DNA from: Streptomyces sp. ISL-10
GTDB lineage: Bacteria > Actinomycetota > Actinomycetes > Streptomycetales > Streptomycetaceae
Reading direction: 5' to 3'
Length of the DNA stretch: 64,000 nucleotides
NCBI RefSeq assembly: GCF_018614575.1
Contig: NZ_JAGGOJ010000010.1
Coordinates: 310,001-374,000, forward strand
The notes under the pieces: generated by a model
Database searches by the model: none
Told to the model about the DNA's origin: nothing
Seen by the model: only the letters and a program-made list of their open reading frames with translations
Program-made: the position numbers and the translations under genes
Shown: positions 1-7,371 of the stretch, one piece after another
Layout: every line of letters begins with the position of its first letter
Numbering within the stretch: the stretch's first letter is position 1

Positions 1-707
1 CCCCGGATCGCGTCGACTGGGTCTGCTCCGGCACCATGATCGACAAGGACACGTTCCTGACCGCCGCGCACTGCACCACCGACTGGCCCGAGAACGTGAA
101 GTTCTATGTCTCCCTCGACCAGGACGTGCAGTCCGGTCTCGACAGGGCCGCCGCCCAGCACCCGGGCGACCCCGCGGCCGTGGCGCGGGCCGTCGGCGTC
201 CAGGGCACGGCCCACAACCACCCGGAGTACCCGGGCCCGGCCGCCGACACGCACGACATCTCGGTGATCCAGCTGTCCGCCGCCCAGGTGGGAGCGCGCT
301 GGTCGTTCACCCCGGCCTCGCTGCCGAAGGCCGGTGCTCTCGACGCTGCCGGAGCGCAGGGGCTCAAGGACACCTCGTTCCTCGTCGCCGGTTACGGCAC
401 CGAGGAGTCCCGGCGAGGTCCCGGCGGCCACACCCACCCGGGCGGAGGCGTCCGGATGAAGGCGCCGGTCACTTTCGACGCGCTCAACAACGCCTGGATA
501 CGCCTGGCGATGACCGCGCCGCAGGGCAACGGCGGTGCCTGTTACGGCGACTCGGGCGGCCCGAACTTCGCCGTACTGGGCGGGAAGCGGACCCTGGTGT
601 CCACGACGATCACGGGTGACTCGCCGTGCTACGCGACGAACGTGACGTACCGTCTGGACACGCCGGGCGCCCGGGAGTTCCTGTCCCCCTTCACCCGGCT
701 CCCGTAG
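1..707 (+). CDS. Trypsin-like serine protease (5' end outside window)
   Basis: Secreted S1-family (chymotrypsin fold) serine endopeptidase, incomplete at its N-terminus: the reading frame is already open at base 3, before the first ATG at 36, so the gene begins upstream of the window. The catalytic triad is visible: His in TAAHC, Asp in THDISVIQL, and Ser in GACYGDSGGP. Cysteines before the His and near the C-terminus fit the usual disulfides. Streptomyces export many such proteases through a signal peptide, which would lie outside the window. The substrate cannot be told from sequence. A strong hairpin follows the stop. The family assignment is firm; the N-terminus and any pro-region are unknown. 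Confidence 0.9.
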   Translation, partial: PDRVDWVCSGTMIDKDTFLTAAHCTTDWPENVKFYVSLDQDVQSGLDRAAAQHPGDPAAVARAVGVQGTAHNHPEYPGPAADTHDISVIQLSAAQVGARWSFTPASLPKAGALDAAGAQGLKDTSFLVAGYGTEESRRGPGGHTHPGGGVRMKAPVTFDALNNAWIRLAMTAPQGNGGACYGDSGGPNFAVLGGKRTLVSTTITGDSPCYATNVTYRLDTPGAREFLSPFTRLP

Positions 708-738
708 CGGCCGCAGGCCCCGGCGACGGGGTGTGACC

Positions 739-772
739 GTGGTGGGGGGCGCCTTGCCGCGCCCCCCACCAC
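739..772. terminator. Hairpin terminator between protease and glpD
   Basis: A perfect 14-bp GC-rich inverted repeat (739-752 with 759-772) with a 6-base loop lies between the convergent ends of the protease gene and glpD, so it can serve both strands. There is no U-tract, as is common in Streptomyces. Confidence 0.75.
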
Positions 773-802
773 CCGCGCCCGGCCCGGCGGCGTGGCGCAC
801 GG

Positions 803-2359
803 TCAGGCGCTGCGGGCCAGGGCGTCGCGGGCGGCGTCGTGGGCGGCGCGCCGGTCGTCGGTGACCAGGCCGATGCGGGTGCGGCGGTCGAGGAGGTCGG
901 ATTCGTCGAGGGCTCCTTCGTGACGGACCGCCCAGACGAGTTCGGCGCCGGTGACGGGGTGGCCGGGAATCACGGGCCGTGCCAGGGACGGGTCCTTCAG
1001 GCCGAGGGCGTGGACGGCCGGAGCTTCGGCGCCGTACCGGCGGACGAGGCGGCGGGGCACGTCGAGCAGCGCGAGGGCGTGCGGGCTGTCGGCGCCGACG
1101 AGCGGGACACCGGCCGTGCGGCATGGGCCGCAGGCGAGCCCGCGGGCGAGGACGGCGGCGTCGACGGCGTCCTGGGCCATGCGCCGGTAGGTGGTGAGTT
1201 TTCCGCCGACGACGGTGACGATGCCGTCGGGCGAGGTGAGGACCGCGTGCTTGCGGGAGATGTCGGCGGTGCGGCCGGGGCCGCCGTCCGTGTCGAGCAG
1301 GGGGCGCAGTCCTGCGAACGCTCCGATGACGTCCGCGCGGCCGACGGTGACGTCCAGGGCGGAGCCGAGGACGTCGAGGAGGAAACCGATGTCCGTCTCG
1401 GGCACATCGGGCACATCGGGAACGCTGCCGTCGACCGGTTCGTCGGTCAGGCCGACGTAGACGCGGCCGTCGCCCTGCGGGAGGACGAGGACGAAGCGGT
1501 TGGTCTCGCCGGGGATCGGGATGTGCATGCCCGCGGAGAGGCTGCCGAGATCGTCCGAGCGCAGCACGAGGTGGGTGCCCCGGGAGGGGCGCAGCCGGAT
1601 GTCGTCGACGAGGCCCCCGGCCCAGACCCCGGCGGCGTTGATGACGGTGCGCGCGCGGATGCGCAGTTCCTCGCCGGTGGTCTCGTCGCGGACGAGCGCA
1701 CCGGTGCCGGTGAGTGCCACGGCGCGGACGCGGGTGAGCACGCGGGCGCCGTGGGCGGCGGCGGTCCGGGCGATCGCGGTCACCAGGCGGGCGTCATCGG
1801 TGAGTTGGCCGTCCCAGGACAGCAGTCCGCCGCGCAGGCCGGTGGCGCGCAGGGCGGGCGCCAGGTGGCGGGTCTCCACTGCGGACAGGGCGCGCGGTGC
1901 GGGCAGGGTGGCGCGTGAGGTGCGGGCGGAGGCGCGCAGCAGGTCGCCGGCCCGGAAGCCGGCCCGGGCCAGCGCGGCCTGGCCGCGGCTGACGAGCGGG
2001 GTCAGGGGCAGGACGAAGGGCTGGGCGCGGACCAGGTGGGGGGCGGTGCGTTCCATGAGGACGCCGCGTTCGACGGCGCTTTCGTGGGCAACGTCGAGCT
2101 GGCCGGTGGCGAGGTAGCGCAGTCCGCCGTGGATGAGCTTGGAGCTCCAGCGTGAGGTGCCGAAGGCGAGGTCGTGTGCGTCGACGGCGGCGACGGTGAG
2201 GCCACGGGAGGCGGCGTCGAGCGCGGCTCCGGCTCCGGTGGCGCCGAGGCCGACGACGAGGACGTCGACGTCGGTGCCGTCGGCGAGTTCGGCCAGTTCG
2301 CGGCGGCGCCGTGCGGCGTTGAGGGAGGAGGCGGACAGAGCGCTGCTCGGGCGGTTCAT
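803..2359 (-). CDS. glpD: Glycerol-3-phosphate dehydrogenase/oxidase (FAD)
   Basis: FAD-dependent oxidation of sn-glycerol 3-phosphate to dihydroxyacetone phosphate, normally membrane-associated and quinone-linked. The 518-aa length is typical. A Rossmann dinucleotide motif (VVGLGATGAG, about residues 35-44) is followed by the family signature FGTSRWSSKLIHGGLRYL near residue 90 and a C-terminal GGKLTTYR segment. It overlaps the upstream tetR-type gene by 4 bp (ATGA), so the two are translationally coupled and probably regulated together. It is not beside glpF or glpK; instead the divergent partner is an alkyl-DHAP-synthase-like enzyme, which suggests a role in supplying or removing DHAP for lipid synthesis rather than glycerol catabolism alone (inference). 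Confidence 0.93.
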   Translation of the reverse strand: MNRPSSALSASSLNAARRRRELAELADGTDVDVLVVGLGATGAGAALDAASRGLTVAAVDAHDLAFGTSRWSSKLIHGGLRYLATGQLDVAHESAVERGVLMERTAPHLVRAQPFVLPLTPLVSRGQAALARAGFRAGDLLRASARTSRATLPAPRALSAVETRHLAPALRATGLRGGLLSWDGQLTDDARLVTAIARTAAAHGARVLTRVRAVALTGTGALVRDETTGEELRIRARTVINAAGVWAGGLVDDIRLRPSRGTHLVLRSDDLGSLSAGMHIPIPGETNRFVLVLPQGDGRVYVGLTDEPVDGSVPDVPDVPETDIGFLLDVLGSALDVTVGRADVIGAFAGLRPLLDTDGGPGRTADISRKHAVLTSPDGIVTVVGGKLTTYRRMAQDAVDAAVLARGLACGPCRTAGVPLVGADSPHALALLDVPRRLVRRYGAEAPAVHALGLKDPSLARPVIPGHPVTGAELVWAVRHEGALDESDLLDRRTRIGLVTDDRRAAHDAARDALARSA

Positions 2360-2952
2360 GGGGTGAGGGTCCTCTCCAGTAGGGTCCGCAGCTCCCCGAG
2401 GAAGGCGGTGTCGCTCAGGTGGGGGTCACCCTCGTCCGTCATCGTGCGCAGCGAGAGCGCGAAGGACTGGACGACGAGCAGCAGTGAGCGCGCCTGCAGG
2501 TCGGTGTGCACGCGGCGGACGGAGCCGTCCTCGTGGCCCTCGGCGAGCGCCGTCGTGATGAGGCCGAGGAGGGCGTCCTGGCTGGCGCCCCGGCGGTCGA
2601 GGACGTAGGGCAGGAGCAGTTCGGGGTCCACGTCGAGGATCTTGTGGAACAGCGGGTGGGCGCGGAACTCGGCGACCCCCGCGACGAGCCCGTCGACGAT
2701 GCGCGCCCGGACGGGCGTGCCGGCGGCGTCGGGCATGGCCCCGACGGCGACGGCGATCCACTCGCGGGTCATCAGGTCTCCGACGAGCGTGCGCACGTCG
2801 GGCCAGCGGCGGTAGATCGTCATCCGGGACACCCCGGCGCGCCGGGCCACGTCGGTCAGGGTCGTGCGGCGTACGCCGACGGCGAGGACGCAGTCGCGTG
2901 CCGCGTCGAGCACGGGATCCGCGTCCGCATGGTTGTGACGAATGGGCGTCAT
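2356..2952 (-). CDS. TetR family transcriptional regulator
   Basis: 198-aa one-component repressor. The N-terminal helix-turn-helix is clear (TLTDVARRAGVSRMTIYRRW, about residues 36-55), followed by a variable all-helical ligand domain. It is the first gene of a tetR-glpD operon (4-bp overlap) and diverges from the alkyl-DHAP-synthase/lipid-kinase pair about 70 bp away, the classic arrangement of a local repressor controlling both sides. The start at 2952 is supported by a promoter that would begin transcription at the ATG itself (see the -10 at 2960-2965). The ligand is unknown; an acyl or lipid effector would fit the neighbours (inference). Confidence 0.9.
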   Translation of the reverse strand: MTPIRHNHADADPVLDAARDCVLAVGVRRTTLTDVARRAGVSRMTIYRRWPDVRTLVGDLMTREWIAVAVGAMPDAAGTPVRARIVDGLVAGVAEFRAHPLFHKILDVDPELLLPYVLDRRGASQDALLGLITTALAEGHEDGSVRRVHTDLQARSLLLVVQSFALSLRTMTDEGDPHLSDTAFLGELRTLLERTLTP

Positions 2953-2965
2953 CTGTCACAGTGTA
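2934..2965 (-). promoter_or_regulatory. Leaderless promoter and inverted repeat of the tetR-glpD operon
   Basis: On the minus strand a TACACT -10 hexamer (2960-2965) lies exactly 7 nt before the ATG at 2952, the geometry of a leaderless transcript; no Shine-Dalgarno is present. TGTGAC (2934-2939) and GTCACA (2955-2960) form an inverted repeat across the start codon and could be part of the operator. No experimental support. Confidence 0.4.
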
Positions 2966-3024
2966 ATGCAGTGCCGGCCGCGTGGCAGTGCACCCCCGCG
3001 AAACCGACGGTGAGGAAGACCGAA

Positions 3025-4617
3025 GTGGACATGTTGTGGAGCGGCTGGGGCGACCCGGCCAAGGCGGCCCCGCTGCCCGGCACGGTGATCGGCCTGCTGC
3101 GCGATCTGCTCGGCGTCACGCCGCGCGAGAGCGGCCCGGCGTCGCTGGACGCCGTCGAGGTGCCCGCCTCCCCGCTCCAGGACGGGGTCCGCGAGGCGCT
3201 GACCGCCTGCGTCGGCGGTGACGCGCACATACGGCTGGACCCCGAGAGCCGCATCCGGCACACCCGCGGCAAGTCCACCCCCGATCTGCTGCGCATCCGC
3301 GCCGGAGACGTCGACGACATCCCGGCCGCGGTCCTCCTGCCGGGCGACCACGACGAGGTACTGGCCGTGCTGCGCACCTGTGCCGAACACGGCCTGTCCG
3401 CCGTGCCGTTCGGCGGCGGCACATCCGTCGTCGGCGGACTCGCTCCGGAGGGGAAGCGGCCGTTCGTCGCGCTCGATCTTCGCCGGCTCGACCGGGTCCT
3501 CGCCCTCGACGAGGTCTCCCGCACCGCCACCGTCCAGCCGGGCCTGCGCGGGCCCGAGTGCGAGGCGCTGCTCAACGAGCGGGGCTGGACCCTCGGCCAC
3601 TTCCCGCAGTCGTTCGAGTGGGCCACCGTCGGCGGATTCGCCGCGGCGCGCTCCAGCGGCCAGGCCTCGGCCGGCTACGGCCGCTTCGACGAGATGGTCC
3701 TCGGCCTCACGGTCGCCACCCCGGAAGGGACGCTGGAGACCGGCCGGGCGCCCCGCTCGGCGGCGGGCCCCGATCTGCGGCAGCTGATCCTCGGCTCCGA
3801 GGGCGCCTTCGGTGTGATCACCGCGGTGACCGTACGCGTCCGGCCGCTGCCCCTTAAGCGGATCTACGAGGGCTGGCGCTTCGCGTCCTTCGAGGCCGGG
3901 GCGGCCGCGCTGCGCCGGCTCGCGCAGGACGGACCCCGGCCCACGGTGCTGCGGCTCTCGGACGAGACGGAGACGTTCATCGGCCTGGCCCAGCCCGACG
4001 CCATCGGCGCCGGGACCCCGCAGGGTGCCGGATGCATGGCGATCGCCGGCTACGAGGGCACCGAGGAGGACACCGCGGCCCGGCGCGCGGCGGCGAGGGA
4101 GGTCCTCCTCGCCTGCGGCGGCGAGTACATCGGCGAGGAGCCGGGCGACCGCTGGGAGCACGGCCGGTACAACGCCCCTTACCTGCGCGACGCGCTCCTG
4201 GACGCGGGCGCGTTCGCCGAGACGCTGGAGACGGCCGCGTTCTGGTCCGCCGTGCCGGAGCTGTACGCGGCGGTGCGCCAGGCGCTCACCACGGCGCTGA
4301 CCGATGCGGGCACCCCACCGCTGGTCATGTGCCACATCTCGCACGTCTACGAGAACGGCGCCTCCCTCTACTTCACCGTCGTCTCGGCGCAGGGCGACGA
4401 CCCGGTCGCGCACTGGGAACCGGCGAAGCGGGCGGCCAACGACGCGATCCTGGCGGCGGGCGGCACCATCAGCCACCATCACGGAGTCGGCACCGACCAC
4501 CGCGACTGGTACACGCGGGAGATCGGCCCCCTGGGCGTCCGTATGCTGCAGGCCGTCAAGGCCGAGACCGACCCGGCCGGAGTGCTCAGCCCCGGCGTCC
4601 TCCTTCCCGTCCGCTGA
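3025..4617 (+). CDS. FAD-binding oxidase, alkyl-DHAP synthase (AGPS)-like
   Basis: VAO-family flavoprotein resembling alkyldihydroxyacetonephosphate synthase, which exchanges the acyl chain of acyl-DHAP for a fatty alcohol to make the ether bond. The FAD-binding loop PFGGGTSVVGG is at about 128-138, an FPQSFEWATVGGFAA segment follows, and the AGPS-type HHHGVG motif is at about 484-489. The GTG at 3025 is chosen because GAGGA lies 8 nt upstream; the ATG at 3031 and GTG at 3010 are in frame and possible. The open frame runs further upstream without a plausible start. It is followed after 29 bp by the lipid kinase gene and diverges from tetR-glpD. An ether-lipid role is inference; actinobacterial members are often annotated only as FAD-binding oxidoreductases. 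Confidence 0.85.
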   Translation: MDMLWSGWGDPAKAAPLPGTVIGLLRDLLGVTPRESGPASLDAVEVPASPLQDGVREALTACVGGDAHIRLDPESRIRHTRGKSTPDLLRIRAGDVDDIPAAVLLPGDHDEVLAVLRTCAEHGLSAVPFGGGTSVVGGLAPEGKRPFVALDLRRLDRVLALDEVSRTATVQPGLRGPECEALLNERGWTLGHFPQSFEWATVGGFAAARSSGQASAGYGRFDEMVLGLTVATPEGTLETGRAPRSAAGPDLRQLILGSEGAFGVITAVTVRVRPLPLKRIYEGWRFASFEAGAAALRRLAQDGPRPTVLRLSDETETFIGLAQPDAIGAGTPQGAGCMAIAGYEGTEEDTAARRAAAREVLLACGGEYIGEEPGDRWEHGRYNAPYLRDALLDAGAFAETLETAAFWSAVPELYAAVRQALTTALTDAGTPPLVMCHISHVYENGASLYFTVVSAQGDDPVAHWEPAKRAANDAILAAGGTISHHHGVGTDHRDWYTREIGPLGVRMLQAVKAETDPAGVLSPGVLLPVR

Positions 4618-4646
4618 TCCGTCCCTGCCGTCCGGAGGCGCAATCC

Positions 4647-5528
4647 ATGCGACAGTTCACCGCCGTCGTCAACCCGACCGCGGGCGGTTCCAGCGGCACG
4701 GCCGCCCTGCTGCCCCTCGCCCGGCTCCTGCGGGAGGGCGGGGCGCGGCTCGACACCCTGTACAGCCGCAGCCTGGAACACGCCCAGGAGCTCGCCCGGC
4801 AGGCCGGGGCGCAGGGCCATGTGGTCCTCGCGGTGGGCGGCGACGGGATGGCGGGGTGCATCGGCGGGGCGCTCAGCGGCACGGACACCGTGTTCGGCCT
4901 GGTCCCGGCGGGCCGCGGCAACGACTTCGCCCGCGCCCTCTGCCTTCCCACCGACGCCCCCGGGCTCGCCCGGGTGCTGCTGCACGGCTCGCCGCGGGCC
5001 GTGGACACGATCGCGGTCGAATCGGCTGCGCATGCCGGGATCTCGGTCCTGGGCAGCGTGTACGCGGGGGTCGACGCGGTCGCGAACCGCCACGCCAACA
5101 CCTCCCGGCTGCTGCGGGGCGCGGCGTCGTACTACGCGGGCGGGCTGCGGGCGGTCGTGGCGTGGCGGCCCGCGTCGTACCGGATCACGATCGACGGCGT
5201 GCCGCACGAGCGCCGCGGCTACTCGGTGGTGGCGGCCAACTCCGCCTTCTACGGCTTCGGCAGACAGATCGCGCCGGGAGCGCGGCTCGACGACGGGATG
5301 CTGGACGTGGTCGTGATCCAGGACGCGCCCAAGCGGCTGTTCTTCACGATGATGAACGAGCTCAAGACCGGCGCGCACGTGGCGCGGCCCCAGGTGGAGA
5401 TCCTGCGGGGCAAGGAGGTCCGGATCGAGGCGGACCGAGCGATCCCGTACGGGGCCGACGGGGAGGTCGACGCGGTCCTGCCGGTGACCGCGAGGGTGCA
5501 GCCGGGGGCGCTCAACGTCCTGTGCTGA
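4647..5528 (+). CDS. Diacylglycerol kinase family lipid kinase (YegS-like)
   Basis: 293-aa DAGK-catalytic-domain protein, expected to phosphorylate diacylglycerol or a related lipid with ATP. The N-terminal NPTAGG turn and the nucleotide-binding GGDG (about 64-67) with PAGRGNDFARAL shortly after are diagnostic; the C-terminal beta domain ends near residue 290. The ATG at 4647 has GGAGG 8 nt upstream. Together with the upstream AGPS-like gene it forms a two-gene operon whose products would act on glycerolipids at the membrane: alkyl-DHAP formation and lipid phosphorylation. The exact acceptor lipid cannot be told from sequence. Confidence 0.88.
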   Translation: MRQFTAVVNPTAGGSSGTAALLPLARLLREGGARLDTLYSRSLEHAQELARQAGAQGHVVLAVGGDGMAGCIGGALSGTDTVFGLVPAGRGNDFARALCLPTDAPGLARVLLHGSPRAVDTIAVESAAHAGISVLGSVYAGVDAVANRHANTSRLLRGAASYYAGGLRAVVAWRPASYRITIDGVPHERRGYSVVAANSAFYGFGRQIAPGARLDDGMLDVVVIQDAPKRLFFTMMNELKTGAHVARPQVEILRGKEVRIEADRAIPYGADGEVDAVLPVTARVQPGALNVLC

Positions 5529-5582
5529 AAAGGTTCCGCCCCGCCAGTAGCGATCAAGCGGCAACAGTGTGACGTTGGATGC

Positions 5583-5885
5583 ATGAGCTGGGCATCCTGG
5601 ACTACTCCTGGCGTGTATTCGGGCCGCGGCGGCGTGCTCACCGAGGAGGTCGGCGTGGTCACCGGCGATCTCACCGTGCACACCACCTGGGTCGACGGCG
5701 AGGCGTCCGTGACGGTGCAGTACACCGGTGCGGCCGACTGGTTCACGGTGTCGGGAAGTCCGGCGCCGTGCCCGTCGGAGGCCGCGAGCCGCGATCTGCA
5801 CGATGCCGTGATCGCGGCGGTGCGCGGCCCCACGACCGCCACGGTGCCCGCACTGCCGCAGGCGTCACCCGGTGTCGGCGGCTGA
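5583..5885 (+). CDS. Conserved hypothetical small protein
   Basis: 100-aa protein without a recognised domain; it resembles a small protein I have seen in other Streptomyces (a short acidic beta-rich protein containing HTTWVDGEASVTVQYTGA). No signal peptide or membrane segment. The ATG at 5583 has no strong Shine-Dalgarno. Its last 21 bp overlap the end of the convergent fibronectin-type lipoprotein gene. Function unknown. Confidence 0.7.
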   Translation: MSWASWTTPGVYSGRGGVLTEEVGVVTGDLTVHTTWVDGEASVTVQYTGAADWFTVSGSPAPCPSEAASRDLHDAVIAAVRGPTTATVPALPQASPGVGG

Positions 5886-6629
5886 CGGCCCGGTGGTGAG
5901 GCGGACGGTGCCTGACCGGGCGCCGTGGACGAAGGCGCGGACCCGGTAGGAGGCGTTCTTCTCCTCGGGCAGCGTGATCAGCCCTGCGGAGTTGACACCC
6001 GGATCGACGACGAGGACGGGGGCGTATCCGGCCGCCGCGCGGGGGCGTGACTCCAGCAGGAATCCGTCCTCGTCCGCGGAACGGTCCGTCCAGGTGAAGA
6101 GAATGCCGTTCGCATGCTTGACCGTCGCCCTGAGCCCGGCGGGTGCGGCGGCGGGGTCGCCGACGGGGCGTGAGCGCGGCGCCCGGCGGTGCGCGTCGGT
6201 CCGCGGCGGCAGCCAGTCGTGAGCGGCCGCCTCGTCCTCGCCGGTCAGCCCCCCGGGCGGGAGGCCGACGCCGACCGCGCCCGAGGCCGGGCCGTGGAAG
6301 GCCCGCAGGCGGTAGAAGAAGGGCGTGCGGGGCATGAGATCGGGATGGCGGTAGGCCGTGACGCCGGGCGGGAAGTAGCGCAGCACGGTGTACGGCCCGC
6401 CCTCCTCGGTGGCGAACTCCAGCACATGTCCGGCCGCATCGCCGTCGCCGCCGCTCCAGGTCAGGTCGATGTCGGTGGGCGAGGCGAGGACTGCGCGCAG
6501 GGCCGGGCGTGCGCCGTCCGGAGAGGCCGGCGCCTGCCGGACCGCGCCCTTCTCCGCCGAGCACCCCGCCACGGCCGCGAGAGCGAAAAGGGCGGCGGCC
6601 GCCGCCACGGCGCGGGACCCGCACGTCAC
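5865..6629 (-). CDS. Lipoprotein with fibronectin type III-like repeats
   Basis: 254 aa. The N-terminus is a lipoprotein signal (hydrophobic alanine-rich stretch ending LAAVAGCS, Cys at about residue 23), so the mature protein should be lipid-anchored outside the membrane. Two fibronectin type III-like modules follow, each with a conserved Trp (DIDLTWSGG near 55, GILFTWTDRS near 180) and a Tyr-rich strand (FYRLRAF, SYRVRAF). Such modules mediate protein or glycan contacts and are not catalytic. It lies just downstream of the secreted protein gene at 6636-7244 (6-bp gap), so the two may be cotranscribed as an extracellular pair. Confidence 0.8.
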   Translation of the reverse strand: MTCGSRAVAAAAALFALAAVAGCSAEKGAVRQAPASPDGARPALRAVLASPTDIDLTWSGGDGDAAGHVLEFATEEGGPYTVLRYFPPGVTAYRHPDLMPRTPFFYRLRAFHGPASGAVGVGLPPGGLTGEDEAAAHDWLPPRTDAHRRAPRSRPVGDPAAAPAGLRATVKHANGILFTWTDRSADEDGFLLESRPRAAAGYAPVLVVDPGVNSAGLITLPEEKNASYRVRAFVHGARSGTVRLTTGPSAADTG

Positions 6630-6635
6630 CGCAGC

Positions 6636-7244
6636 CTACTTCCGCCAGAAGCGGATGCCGCTCCAGACGACGGTCGCCGGCCCGTTGCCGCTGTTGGTCC
6701 GGTACGCGCCGAACTTGTCGTAGAAACTGCCACCGGGGCTCGACGCCGTGTGCGCGAGCGACCCGTTGATGTACGTACGGTGCGAACCACCCACCTGGTG
6801 AACGGTGTTGACGCGCACAGTGGCCCCGACGGCACCGGCGCCCGAGAGCGTGTCACCGCCGTGGACGGCGTACAGCCGCCCGCCGCGCTCGACCGCGAGC
6901 ATGAAGTAGGGGCCGGAACCCGACTCGTGGAAGGTCTGCTTGAGACTGATCCGTGTGCCGCTGAGACTGCTGATCCGGAAGTAGCCCTCGAACTGCCGGG
7001 TGCCGCCGGTGTAGGTGGCGTACCGCCGCTCGGCGCGCTGGTCCCCGCTCGCGGTGGCACACGTGAGCCTGAACGTCAGCCCGTCGATCTGCCCGCACCC
7101 GCGCTCCTGCTCCAAGTACGAGGGCGACACGGAGACCCATCCGCCGGGCTCCATCTCGGCGGCCGCGGGCGGCGCGGCGAGGAGGGACGCACCGAGGACG
7201 GCGAGGAGGGGCAGGGTGCGTAGGTACGTGGACGTGCTGACCAT
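6636..7244 (-). CDS. Secreted jelly-roll protein, possible polysaccharide lyase
   Basis: 202 aa with a clear Sec signal peptide (LPLLAVLGASLLAAPPAAAE, cleavage after about residue 29). The mature part is a beta-rich concanavalin-like domain containing TGGTRQFEGYFRI, a Tyr/His-containing strand and GGSFYDKFGAYR, resembling secreted polysaccharide-lyase-type jelly rolls (PL20-like or alginate-lyase-2-like). Two cysteines near residues 50 and 62 may form a disulfide. I cannot identify the substrate. A good promoter lies 84-112 bp upstream, giving a leader of roughly 75 nt. The fold call is moderate; the enzymatic call is weak. Confidence 0.6.
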   Translation of the reverse strand: MVSTSTYLRTLPLLAVLGASLLAAPPAAAEMEPGGWVSVSPSYLEQERGCGQIDGLTFRLTCATASGDQRAERRYATYTGGTRQFEGYFRISSLSGTRISLKQTFHESGSGPYFMLAVERGGRLYAVHGGDTLSGAGAVGATVRVNTVHQVGGSHRTYINGSLAHTASSPGGSFYDKFGAYRTNSGNGPATVVWSGIRFWRK

Positions 7245-7327
7245 GTCTCACTTCCCTGAGGTGTGGGGGTGCCCAGCGGTTCATGTGACTGAACATCGGC
7301 CTGGAACCTGAATGGGGAGTGCCGTTG

Positions 7328-7356
7328 AAGATAGGACTGGACCAAAGAACCGTCAA
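7328..7356 (-). promoter_or_regulatory. Promoter of the secreted-protein gene
   Basis: On the minus strand TTGACG (7351-7356) and TATCTT (7328-7333) are separated by exactly 17 bp, a good vegetative (HrdB-type) -35/-10 pair. Transcription would start near 7320 and read into the gene starting at 7244 and on into the lipoprotein gene. Confidence 0.55.
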
Positions 7357-7371
7357 GGGGCCGGGTGCGCC

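Noticed and set aside
2506..3024. Upstream extension of the AGPS-like frame
   Set aside because: It would run antisense through the tetR coding region; a GTG with a good Shine-Dalgarno at 3025 matches the family N-terminus.
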